The position numbers were made by a program, and so were the translations under genes. A model generated the notes under the pieces. That model was not told where the DNA came from, did no database searches, and was given only the letters and a program-made list of their open reading frames with translations. A stretch of DNA of 64,000 bases from Verrucomicrobiota bacterium (GTDB lineage Bacteria; Verrucomicrobiota; Verrucomicrobiia; Limisphaerales; UBA9464), in contig JAFLEF010000019.1 of the NCBI GenBank assembly GCA_017309115.1, forward strand, positions 56,751 to 120,750, in the 5' to 3' direction. Below are positions 1 through 7,264 of this stretch, piece by piece (the stretch's first letter is position 1; each line of letters opens with the position of its first letter).

Positions 1-1875
1 GAGAGTGGTAAAGACGCGGTTGACCACGGGGTCTCCCCGGGACTCCGCACGGAGCCGGAGTGAGGAGCTTCCCGTGAAGGCTTCGTTGGTGGAAAGACTG
101 GAACGTTCGAGGGACCCTTGCCGGGTCCAGCCGGTGAGCCCGTTGTCGAAAGTCGCATTCGTCACCCGATTGGTGCTCCCCTCGAGACCGACCCATACGT
201 CATCCACCAGCCACTCGCCTGGGTCCGCCGGGAGGATCTCCAGGGTGTCCGGACGCTGGATCTCGTTGGCGCTGGTCAGGCTGATTCCGTTGACCAAGCC
301 GTGGTCCAGTGGACCGGTGTGCTCAACCAGGGTCCAGGGGGCCTTGCCGGTTTCGTCGCTGTCCGCCCAAGTGGCCGGGTGACAGGAGTCCGCCCGGGGA
401 TCGATCCGCTCCAGGCTGCTGCCGCCGCCATTGGCCCAGGTGGGCCAGCGACCGCCGGTATTGTAGGTCACTTCGTCCACCGTGACTTCGAAGAAGGTGC
501 CCGGCTGATCCGGGTCGGGTTCCGGTCGGACGAGACGAAGCAACTCGCCGCCCCCGTCGAGCCGGCCGGCGAACTCTCCGACAACGGTCTTCTGCGGCAG
601 GTCTGGGTTGCGTTCCCGCATTCGCGCCGAGTTGCGGGCCACCACAAGGAACTCGCCCGGCGCCAGGGTTTGGCCGGGTGGAAACGTGAAGCGAATGCCG
701 TTGGAGAATCGCCAGCCACCCAGGTCGAGCGTCCGAGTCCCGCTGTTGTGGAGTTCCACGAATTGATCGTCGTCGAGACGACTCACCGGATCGTAGTGGA
801 TCTCGTTGATCACCACGTCGTGACGGTGCAGTCCACGATTGGGAGTTCCGGGTGTGGGCAGGTCCAGCAGCCTCCAGCCGCCATCGCCGGTCCAGAGGCC
901 CCATGAGAATCCTGACGGAGATCCTCCGAAGCGGACGGCGTCGATCACGCGCGCGGTATCGGGCGTCCGGAGGAAGACTTCGTCGCCGGAAGCCTTGAGC
1001 CCGAAGCCGAGTTGGAGGCGCGAGAAGACCACGCGTTCTCCGGGACCCAGGCGGGTTCCATCGGGAATCCGGAAGCGGCTGGTATCGGGACTGTCCGAGA
1101 GCCAGCAGCCGGATGCATCCACCGGCTCGTGACCGCGGTTTCCGATCTCGATGAATTCGGCTTGGGCGGGTGCCGGGTTAGCCAGGGCTTCCTCGATGAC
1201 CAGGCCGTCCCAGGGATTGGGGCTCAGAATTTCTGGACCTCCCGGAGATCCTCCGGAATTTCGGCTGGCGCCCCATGCCTGTGCGGATCCATTTCCGAAG
1301 GAGGGACGCCGCAGGACCAGGGAATGTCCGGCGCCATCCGCAGCCACCGGCCAGGGGGGATTGTCCGAATACCCGACGTCGAGCAGGACGGCACCCGACG
1401 AATTCTCCAGCTGGATTGTCCCGGAGTTGTTCGGCAACTGGCCCACAAAAGGTCCCACGACATTGGTGATGCCGTGGACCCTCCGGATGGAATCGGGAGA
1501 ACGCGCGATGACGACGTGGGCTCCACCGCCGAGGTTGAATCCCGCGGGGAAGGTGAACTGCACGCTGCCTGCCAGGCGGAAGCCGCCGAGGTCCTCCGGC
1601 CACGGATTGGAGTTGAAGAGTTCGACGAACTCCAGATCGAGGCCGTCGGGCCGATCGGCCGGGTGATAATGGATCTCGGAAAGGACGAGCGCGGTCCGGC
1701 TGCTGGCGGGTCCCGGCGGCTCCTGCATGGAACCGCCGGGACTCGTGCTGGCGCTGAGTTCCCCGGCGACGGCTGAGCAGACGGCGGTCCCCAGATGAAA
1801 AATCATGACCAGTGCTCGCAGCCATTCGCGGAGGGAGGACCGGAATGAGGATACAGGCGGGGGGCGCAGGTTCAT
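1..1875 (-). CDS. Secreted lamin-tail-domain protein, C-terminus cut by window edge
   Basis: An uninterrupted frame of 625 codons runs from an ATG at 1875 off the left edge. A hydrophobic stretch at about residues 18-36 (VMIFHLGTAVCSAVAG) looks like a signal peptide. Three lamin-tail (LTD) domains follow, at about residues 62-205, 220-330 and 350-510, each opening with a version of the V(L/I)xEIHYxP motif and carrying the FVELxNS, G(W/F)R and FTFP motifs of bacterial extracellular LTD proteins. After them comes a stretch resembling a carbohydrate-binding module (residues 575 on, NATFDNGLTGW). Such proteins are usually large, exported and often linked to CotH or adhesion modules, but the C-terminal half is not visible here. 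The start is supported by the conserved upstream element at 1884-1911, which leaves 8 nt before the ATG. The exact substrate or ligand is unknown. Confidence 0.85.
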   Translation of the reverse strand, partial: MNLRPPPVSSFRSSLREWLRALVMIFHLGTAVCSAVAGELSASTSPGGSMQEPPGPASSRTALVLSEIHYHPADRPDGLDLEFVELFNSNPWPEDLGGFRLAGSVQFTFPAGFNLGGGAHVVIARSPDSIRRVHGITNVVGPFVGQLPNNSGTIQLENSSGAVLLDVGYSDNPPWPVAADGAGHSLVLRRPSFGNGSAQAWGASRNSGGSPGGPEILSPNPWDGLVIEEALANPAPAQAEFIEIGNRGHEPVDASGCWLSDSPDTSRFRIPDGTRLGPGERVVFSRLQLGFGLKASGDEVFLRTPDTARVIDAVRFGGSPSGFSWGLWTGDGGWRLLDLPTPGTPNRGLHRHDVVINEIHYDPVSRLDDDQFVELHNSGTRTLDLGGWRFSNGIRFTFPPGQTLAPGEFLVVARNSARMRERNPDLPQKTVVGEFAGRLDGGGELLRLVRPEPDPDQPGTFFEVTVDEVTYNTGGRWPTWANGGGSSLERIDPRADSCHPATWADSDETGKAPWTLVEHTGPLDHGLVNGISLTSANEIQRPDTLEILPADPGEWLVDDVWVGLEGSTNRVTNATFDNGLTGWTRQGSLERSSLSTNEAFTGSSSLRLRAESRGDPVVNRVFTTL

Positions 1876-1883
1876 TGCCTGTG

Positions 1884-1911
1884 TATTCGACTTCTGCGGG
1901 TGTCGGTCACA
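1884..1911 (-). promoter_or_regulatory. Conserved bipartite promoter-like element, copy 1
   Basis: Read on the minus strand this is TGTGAC, 12 nt, then AAGTCGAATA, ending 8 nt before the ATG of the lamin-tail gene. It matches six other elements in the window with the same spacer length. The -35/-10 layout suggests an alternative-sigma promoter; that role is inferred. Confidence 0.6.
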
Positions 1912-1994
1912 AGGGTGGATGGAATTCCCTTCACGGATGGAAGACAGGCATTCGGGACGGTCATTGGCCTCCCGACCTCCACTGCAACCTGAAG

Positions 1995-2215
1995 TCACTG
2001 ACGATGCGTGAGGGTGGCGGCGTCCTTGATTCCCAGCAACCAGGCGGCGAGTCCGGCATCCAGAAAGTAGAGCTTGGCGGTCTTGACGAGCCGCTTGTTG
2101 AGATTGCGGTGGTGCGGTGGAAGCAACCGGACCAGCCAGCTGGCCTCTGCCGAGGTCCGGTGACCACGGTCACCGGGAAGCTGGCCGCAAGCCGTCGAAG
2201 CAGAGGTTCAGACGC
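1995..2215 (-). pseudogene. Relic of an AAA_14/DUF4143 ATPase
   Basis: Two fragments of the familiar ATP-binding DUF4143 protein family are visible on the minus strand in different frames. At about 2147-2215 there is the N-terminal pre-Walker segment (EPLLRRLAASFP followed by VTVVTGPRQ). At about 1995-2150 there is the DUF4143 segment with LLPPHHRN, KRLVKTAKLYFLDAG and LAAWLLGI, closed by a TGA. Everything between them, including the Walker A lysine and Walker B, is missing, so the gene is dead. Families of this type are mobile, often toxin-antitoxin-like accessory genes, so this is probably a decayed insertion between the two large secreted-protein genes. Confidence 0.65.
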
Positions 2216-2291
2216 GCGGGTCACGTGGCAGCAACCGTGCACTGAGCCCATTGTGGATCCACGGACCGGGCGGTCGAGAGGGAGGATGTCG

Positions 2292-5200
2292 TTACGGCCG
2301 GAAGAAGCCTGCCTGGCCGGTTGTTTGGATGGGGAGGATCCAAACTCCGGGCGCAGACGATTGGGAGAGCAGTTTCTCGAGGACATTGGCTCCCGCTCCT
2401 TCGGGAACGTTCCAAGCTGTGGAAGTCAGGGATGGGGCGGATCGCGGACCTTGGCCCCCACCCGGCAACAAGTTCCCGATCAGATATGCAATGCCCTCCT
2501 CGTCGCGGCCGACCCCGGTCACGAGGCGCAATTCCCCAGGGGCGGGAAGCTGTTGGTCGTCAAGGACCCAGATGCGGCAGGCGCGGAATGGGCTGATGTC
2601 GATGCCAGTTCCCGATTCGAGGCGGAGTAGGAATTCGCGGAGGGGCTGTGCTCCCTCGCGGGCGAGAAATGAAACGTTCACCGTGGTCTCGGCGGCGCCG
2701 ACAGGAAACGTGGCTTCGAAAGGAAGGGCTTCGGCATCGTTCCAGCCGTTGCGGGTTCGCGGGAAGAGACGTCCCCGCACGCTGGCCGGGGCGGCCGTCG
2801 AGCCGGCGCGGAGGACGGGGACCGACAGTTCGGACTCGGGAAGAAACAGCCCGGTATCGGAGAAGCCGGCTTCCGGAACAGGCGAGGTGCGGAGTTCGCG
2901 GTACCAGGGCGGGGTCAGGGTTTGGAGGGCGGGTGTCGGTGTCCGGGTGTCCGGGTTTCGAAACAGTTCTTCGTGGCTACGGATTCCGGTTGCCCAGACC
3001 GGCCCGGAGAATTCGGAGGCCGTTTGAGGCAGAAGGGCGGGTGCTGGGAAGAAGGTTTCTCCGGTTCGGAACGATTCGTAGTAGTCTTGGCACGACCAGT
3101 TGAACCAGCCTCCGCAAACCGTCGAGAATAAAGCCAGATCTCCCGATGGAAGGGCGTGTAGCTTTCGGAAATTGCGCGCAGCGCGGTTTCCTAAGGAAAT
3201 GATGTTTTTCCCGTCTTCCGAGATCTTGAGGATCTCGACCGAGCCGAGGGAACTTGGGGTGGAAAGACTGATGGCCCCGATGGTTAGCTCGCCCGTCGAA
3301 CTCAGGGGTCCAAAGGAGTATCCGATTCCAAATCTGTAGGGTGCTATCAACGGTTGGTATTCCCCGTCCAATCGGCCATCGGGAAGGCATCGGAAGAGGA
3401 GGCCGAAGGGAAGGTCTTCAGGCTTGGTTTCCAGCGAGTAATTGAACGCGAAATAGGAACGTCCGACAGCATCGGTTCCGACCAAATCATAGGAGGAACT
3501 AGGCGGACTCATGGCTCCGGGCACCAGTCGCCCATTTCGGTCGAAGAACTGCCATTGGTAGATGTTCTCGTGTTCCTTCTTAATCCATGTTTCGCCCGTG
3601 CTGAGGATCCGAAAAATCGGAACTTTCCAATCTGTCGCGTCTATGGGGGAAAAGCTTGGATCTACGGAACCGTCGGGTTGAAACTTCTTCATCCAGTTTG
3701 TCTCGGTCACCCAGGTTTGGCCCATGAAAGTACCGTCAGGAAAGACGCGCAGGATGGTATCCGGAATGCCCTCAACATCAGGAACCAGACGTCCGGATCC
3801 GGCTCCGAGCATTTCCATCGGTTGGCCTTCGGAGTCGAGAAAGAGGAAGGCGCCCTCTCTCAAGGGGATGCGGGTGACCTCGGGAGCGTCCGTGGTTTCC
3901 CAGTACCATGGACTGTATGAATCCTGAGGAACAAAGAGGCGCTGGACCAAATGAACTCGTTCATCGTCCTCGACCAAAAGCGTCAAGGGTTCGTCAACAG
4001 GTTCTTGATTCAAGACGATTGCAACGTCCGCTTCGATGGGAAGTACCTCAATGATGATACGTTCCAATTCCTCGGGATCGGTATCCTGGAGGACGACTAG
4101 CGGTACAGTGACGGCATTAGTCGTCAACACCAGCGTCTGGTCGAGAGGGGTGAAGTCGGAGCCAGGGGTTGCCGTGCCGGCGGAGCCTGTGCGCAGATGG
4201 ACTTTAGTCGGATCCCCGAACTCCAAGCGAAGAGTGATCGCCGTCACCTCTCCCTCTCGAACCGTTCTGGGGTGCTGCAACTGAACTGGTACGGGCTGTT
4301 CCAGCAACCGGATCCCGAGTTCGGAGCGGCCGGTGGCAGCGTTCTCGACCTCCACCAGTGCGAGCGTGGCGTGCTCCGGCGGCTCAGTCTTACGGTCCGG
4401 CGTTTCGTAGAGTTGCACGCTGGTGACCGATTCTCCGGGTCCGAACCGAATTGGGATCCGATTGGTAAGGTGCGCGCCGCTCCAGAGTTTAAGGTCGGCG
4501 GCGGGACCGGCGACCTCCGCAGTGTCGGGCCGCAATTCCACCGTGGCGAAGGTTGCTTTCGAGAGGTCCCCTTCGCGGACGACGTCGACAACTAGAGGGC
4601 CGGTCAATTCCCGGATGGTCACCGATTCCTTAGCAAAACCTACGGTGGTGTTGTTGGTCTCTGACGCCAACTGAAGTTTGATGTCGTCGAGGATCACGTA
4701 AGGCGAAACCGCTGAGGGAACCGTGATCTCCAATTCTGTCGCCCCTGCCGGAAGGCGCACGGTCCGATCAGCATATTTCCATCCAACCAGTCCTTGAAGG
4801 ATGGGGTTCAGGATCCCGCCTGGGAGTCGGACGGGTTCGAGCTTCTGGTTTCCAATGGAAATCAGGATTTCCCCCGCCGGTGCCATGGTCCGCTCAGCGG
4901 CATAGGCGAATCGAAGTCGCCACTCCTGATTGTCCAGTGGTATGTGTAATCGCTGGCGAAGGAAACCATCCACCAGCGGAATGCCGGGCCGGAACGCGCG
5001 GGTGCCCTGAGCCGCCACCTCGGTCGCAATTTTCCCCCGCCGATCGCTGACCCAAGGGGTCATTCCAGTGGACTCGAAGCTACCGTTGGCAATCACCGCA
5101 GGAAAGGGCCGTTCGCCTGATTGTAGGGGTTGGAAGATGGGGGACAGTGCTCCGTGGACCTGCCCATTGAACCGGGACCCGGTTCCGGCCCGATTAAGGA

Positions 5201-5918
5201 GTGTAGAACCCGAGTCGCGATTGAAATCGAAATGCAGGACGGAATCAGAATTCGGCGCGTTTCCCTGCATGGCTTCTCGAATCGCGATGACGTCGAGCGC
5301 CCGATTCCAGATCCGAAGATCGTCGAGACTGCCGACGAAGTGCCCGTCGATAGAGGTCGTCTTGTCGACGCGGGTGCCGCCGAGGATGAGTTCCATGGGG
5401 TGGGTGGGGGCTCCGGGAATACCCGTCCAGGGAAGGTAGTCGGTCGGATCCCCATCGACGAAGAACGTGCCCCCGGAGGCGTCCACGGTGTAGGCGATGT
5501 GATGCCATCGGCCGTCGGCGACGAAGCCGCCGTTGGGCCGATCAAGGGCTCCGTCCCCGGTCCAGAGCCGATCGCTCCAGGACTTGAAGTAGTAAGAGCG
5601 GATGTACCCGTTGCTGAGGTGAACATCCCAGCCGTTGCCGGATCCGGTGAGATACTTGGTGGCGACGCCCACGAAATTGTTGGTCTGCGTGGTTTTCAAC
5701 CAGAAGGCGACGGTGAATGGGAAGCTGTTGAGCTCGGGTCCGTGGGGGACGACGACATACTGTCCGTCGCCGGTGAAGGTCAGATAGTCTACCTGGGCGT
5801 CCTGAGCGAGCGATCGAACGGATGCGAACCAAAGACCGGCGACTGCGAGAAGGAACGCTGTAAGCCAGGTCCGAGGACGGGAGAATTGGAGCCAGGCGCG
5901 GTGGTCAGAGCGTGTCAT
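2292..5918 (-). CDS. Secreted LamG / CBM-like / Calx-beta repeat protein
   Basis: This is a 1208-residue exported protein. The chosen ATG (5918) gives a signal peptide at about residues 1-39 (TAFLLAVAGLWFASV) and lies 8 nt after a conserved upstream element; the open frame continues further upstream but only through a pseudogene relic. Order of modules: LamG/concanavalin-like fold at about 45-235 (FPFTVAFWLKT, WHHIAYTVD, GSLDDLRIWNRAL), a CBM-like jelly roll at about 285-430 (NGSFEST, YVILDDIKL), two Calx-beta domains at about 445-670 (GSDFTPLDQTLVLT, VEDDE), a degenerate delta-60-like propeller at about 700-1000 with a cysteine pair, and a C-terminal module ending GFFRP. LamG and Calx-beta suggest glycan or Ca2+-dependent surface binding. 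It is paralogous in its C-terminal half to the genes at 10438 and 15266. Confidence 0.85.
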   Translation of the reverse strand: MTRSDHRAWLQFSRPRTWLTAFLLAVAGLWFASVRSLAQDAQVDYLTFTGDGQYVVVPHGPELNSFPFTVAFWLKTTQTNNFVGVATKYLTGSGNGWDVHLSNGYIRSYYFKSWSDRLWTGDGALDRPNGGFVADGRWHHIAYTVDASGGTFFVDGDPTDYLPWTGIPGAPTHPMELILGGTRVDKTTSIDGHFVGSLDDLRIWNRALDVIAIREAMQGNAPNSDSVLHFDFNRDSGSTLLNRAGTGSRFNGQVHGALSPIFQPLQSGERPFPAVIANGSFESTGMTPWVSDRRGKIATEVAAQGTRAFRPGIPLVDGFLRQRLHIPLDNQEWRLRFAYAAERTMAPAGEILISIGNQKLEPVRLPGGILNPILQGLVGWKYADRTVRLPAGATELEITVPSAVSPYVILDDIKLQLASETNNTTVGFAKESVTIRELTGPLVVDVVREGDLSKATFATVELRPDTAEVAGPAADLKLWSGAHLTNRIPIRFGPGESVTSVQLYETPDRKTEPPEHATLALVEVENAATGRSELGIRLLEQPVPVQLQHPRTVREGEVTAITLRLEFGDPTKVHLRTGSAGTATPGSDFTPLDQTLVLTTNAVTVPLVVLQDTDPEELERIIIEVLPIEADVAIVLNQEPVDEPLTLLVEDDERVHLVQRLFVPQDSYSPWYWETTDAPEVTRIPLREGAFLFLDSEGQPMEMLGAGSGRLVPDVEGIPDTILRVFPDGTFMGQTWVTETNWMKKFQPDGSVDPSFSPIDATDWKVPIFRILSTGETWIKKEHENIYQWQFFDRNGRLVPGAMSPPSSSYDLVGTDAVGRSYFAFNYSLETKPEDLPFGLLFRCLPDGRLDGEYQPLIAPYRFGIGYSFGPLSSTGELTIGAISLSTPSSLGSVEILKISEDGKNIISLGNRAARNFRKLHALPSGDLALFSTVCGGWFNWSCQDYYESFRTGETFFPAPALLPQTASEFSGPVWATGIRSHEELFRNPDTRTPTPALQTLTPPWYRELRTSPVPEAGFSDTGLFLPESELSVPVLRAGSTAAPASVRGRLFPRTRNGWNDAEALPFEATFPVGAAETTVNVSFLAREGAQPLREFLLRLESGTGIDISPFRACRIWVLDDQQLPAPGELRLVTGVGRDEEGIAYLIGNLLPGGGQGPRSAPSLTSTAWNVPEGAGANVLEKLLSQSSAPGVWILPIQTTGQAGFFRP

Positions 5919-5926
5919 GGTGAGGG

Positions 5927-5954
5927 TGTTCGGGATTCGCGAAGAACGGTCACA
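5927..5954 (-). promoter_or_regulatory. Conserved bipartite promoter-like element, copy 2
   Basis: The minus strand reads TGTGAC, 12 nt, ATCCCGAACA, then 8 nt to the ATG of the LamG gene at 5918. It is the most divergent of the seven in the downstream box but keeps the CGAA core and the spacer. Confidence 0.55.
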
Positions 5955-6017
5955 TTCGGAACTGGGCGCAGGTTCTGGATCGCACCTGGCCTCACCGGAC
6001 TGGGTCCCAACGGCAAA

Positions 6018-6047
6018 GAACCGCGCGGTCAGGTCACCGCGCGGTTC
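6018..6047 (-). terminator. Strong hairpin, probable terminator of a lost gene
   Basis: A perfect 12-bp inverted repeat (GAACCGCGCGGT and its complement) encloses a 6-nt loop and, on the minus strand, is followed by TTTG. It lies just downstream of the protease relic at 6070-6200, so it is probably the old terminator of that gene. Confidence 0.5.
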
Positions 6048-6069
6048 GAGTGGCAGGAGCCGGGACGGT

Positions 6070-6200
6070 TCATCGGATCCGGAAGAACCGCTGATCGCCG
6101 GCGGCTCGTAGCGGAAGTGTCTGTCAACCGTCGAGGCGCCCGAGATGAGGACCTGTCCATTGGGGAGAGGCAGGACGTCCAGAGCCTCACCTATTGGCAC
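6070..6200 (-). pseudogene. Relic of the 3' end of a delta-60 metalloprotease paralog
   Basis: About 130 bp match two separate parts of the intact metalloprotease gene at 7265-10198. Positions about 6070-6132 correspond to the last codons (the QRFFRIR end and stop, near 7265-7331), with an in-frame TGA introduced upstream. Positions about 6134-6200 correspond to the sixth delta-60 repeat (LDVLPLPNGQVLISGA, near 7687-7750). The roughly 355 bp between those parts in the intact gene are deleted. The open frame that crosses this region into the LamG gene is therefore accidental. It is the residue of a third copy of the protease gene. Confidence 0.75.
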
Positions 6201-6585
6201 GCTCCGGGGTTATCTCACGTATCGACGCCGTCCAGCTACACCCCAAAATCACACAGGATTTCCGGGTGTCCTATCCTTCACAAAAGTTCTTCACCGTGTG
6301 CGTAGCCAAGCTCAGTCGGAAGGAAATCAACGGTTACGACATGGACGCGGGAAGGGATGGCTCATGCTAGTAGGGTTTTCGGGTTCGGCTGGGGACGGTC
6401 ATAGCAGGCTCAGAACATTTCCCTGGAAATGGTTTCCAGACCTTCCGACGGCCATGTCCGGGCTCCGCTTGAGAAAAGAAACGATGCTGTCCGAATTTTT
6501 TCCTGCAATCCGCATGGGATTGGTGAAGGGGCCGTGACTGGCCCCGAGAACCAATGTTTGAAACGACTCCCTATCTTGTTACAGT
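6201..6585. other. Non-coding stretch between relic and small secreted-protein gene
   Basis: I see no credible gene here. Two small hairpins are visible: a perfect 7-bp stem at 6423-6439 (CTGGAAA, loop TGG) and a 6-bp stem near 6528-6545 (GGGGCC/GGCCCC). Just before the downstream ATG there is a TATCTT box about 8 nt upstream, a possible -10 for the plus-strand gene. Confidence 0.4.
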
Positions 6586-7062
6586 ATGAAAAAGTTCCTA
6601 GCGATTGGCGCGGTCCTTGCCGCTCTCACCTCCTCGGTCCACGCCCAGTACAGAGAAAGCGCGGTGACGGGACCCAACGGGTCACTGATCATGGCTCGCG
6701 AATACAGCACGGTCCGGTGGACGGTGACCGGTAGTCCTTCCGATGAGATCTGGATCGAAGCTCCGACCACCTTTTGGCTCCAGCCCTATCGTTTCCAGAG
6801 CTTGGGGAACGTCCGACGCGGGTACCTATGGAATGCAGGCGAATATTGGCAACTCATTGTTGAGCAGATTGAATATCTTCCCAATAACCAGATCCGGGTG
6901 TCCCTGAGGCACGAGCCAACCCTGATTAGACTTTTCAACGGTTCGCTTCGCAGGTTTCAGCAGATATACACTAACCTTGTTGGCGGGAACATGCAGCTGC
7001 GGACCGCCGGTGGTGGGATCATTGACAGCGACCCGATTCTAGCGGCCGGTTCAGTGTACTGA
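6586..7062 (+). CDS. Small secreted protein of unknown function
   Basis: This 158-residue protein opens with a textbook signal peptide (MKKFLAIGAVLAALTSSVHAQ, cleavage predicted after about residue 20). The mature part is about 138 residues, rich in aromatic residues and isoleucine (SDEIWIEAP, EYWQLIVEQIEYLP, QQIYTNLVGGN), which suggests a beta-rich soluble fold; it has no cysteine and I recognise no domain. It is the only plus-strand gene among the large minus-strand repeat-protein genes apart from the vapBC pair, and it lies between a protease relic and the tail of the intact protease. It has no obvious Shine-Dalgarno sequence and no copy of the conserved bipartite element. It may be a recent arrival, but nothing in the sequence proves this. 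Confidence 0.65.
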   Translation: MKKFLAIGAVLAALTSSVHAQYRESAVTGPNGSLIMAREYSTVRWTVTGSPSDEIWIEAPTTFWLQPYRFQSLGNVRRGYLWNAGEYWQLIVEQIEYLPNNQIRVSLRHEPTLIRLFNGSLRRFQQIYTNLVGGNMQLRTAGGGIIDSDPILAAGSVY

Positions 7063-7185
7063 GCCGGGTTTGTCCGGGAAGAGAAGTGGCCTCGATCTGG
7101 GTCGGTCGGGTGGTCCTAGTGCTGGCAACCTGTACCGAAAGCCTCGATTGACTGTTGCTTCAGATTCCCTCCCTTGAATGAAGCC

Positions 7186-7211
7186 GACCCGCAGGCAACC
7201 GCCTGCGGGTC
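7186..7211. terminator. Hairpin between convergent genes
   Basis: A perfect 11-bp stem (GACCCGCAGGC / GCCTGCGGGTC) with an AACC loop lies between the convergent ends at 7062 and 7265. Neither side has a clear T-run, so it is a probable bidirectional terminator, not a classical one. Confidence 0.5.
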
Positions 7212-7264
7212 TCTGCCTCGTCTAGGGTCGCGGAGTTTTCCGTTGTCTTCATCCAGATCGCCGC

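Noticed and set aside
2292-6200. A 1302-residue product starting at 6200 for the LamG gene
   Set aside because: The first 94 codons are the inverted-frame remains of a protease relic and a terminator hairpin; the ATG at 5918 has the signal peptide and the conserved element.
6528-6586. A copy of the element on the plus strand upstream of the 158-residue secreted protein (GTGAC near 6535)
   Set aside because: The spacing to the nearest TGAAACGA is longer than 12 nt and no CGAA core is in register.
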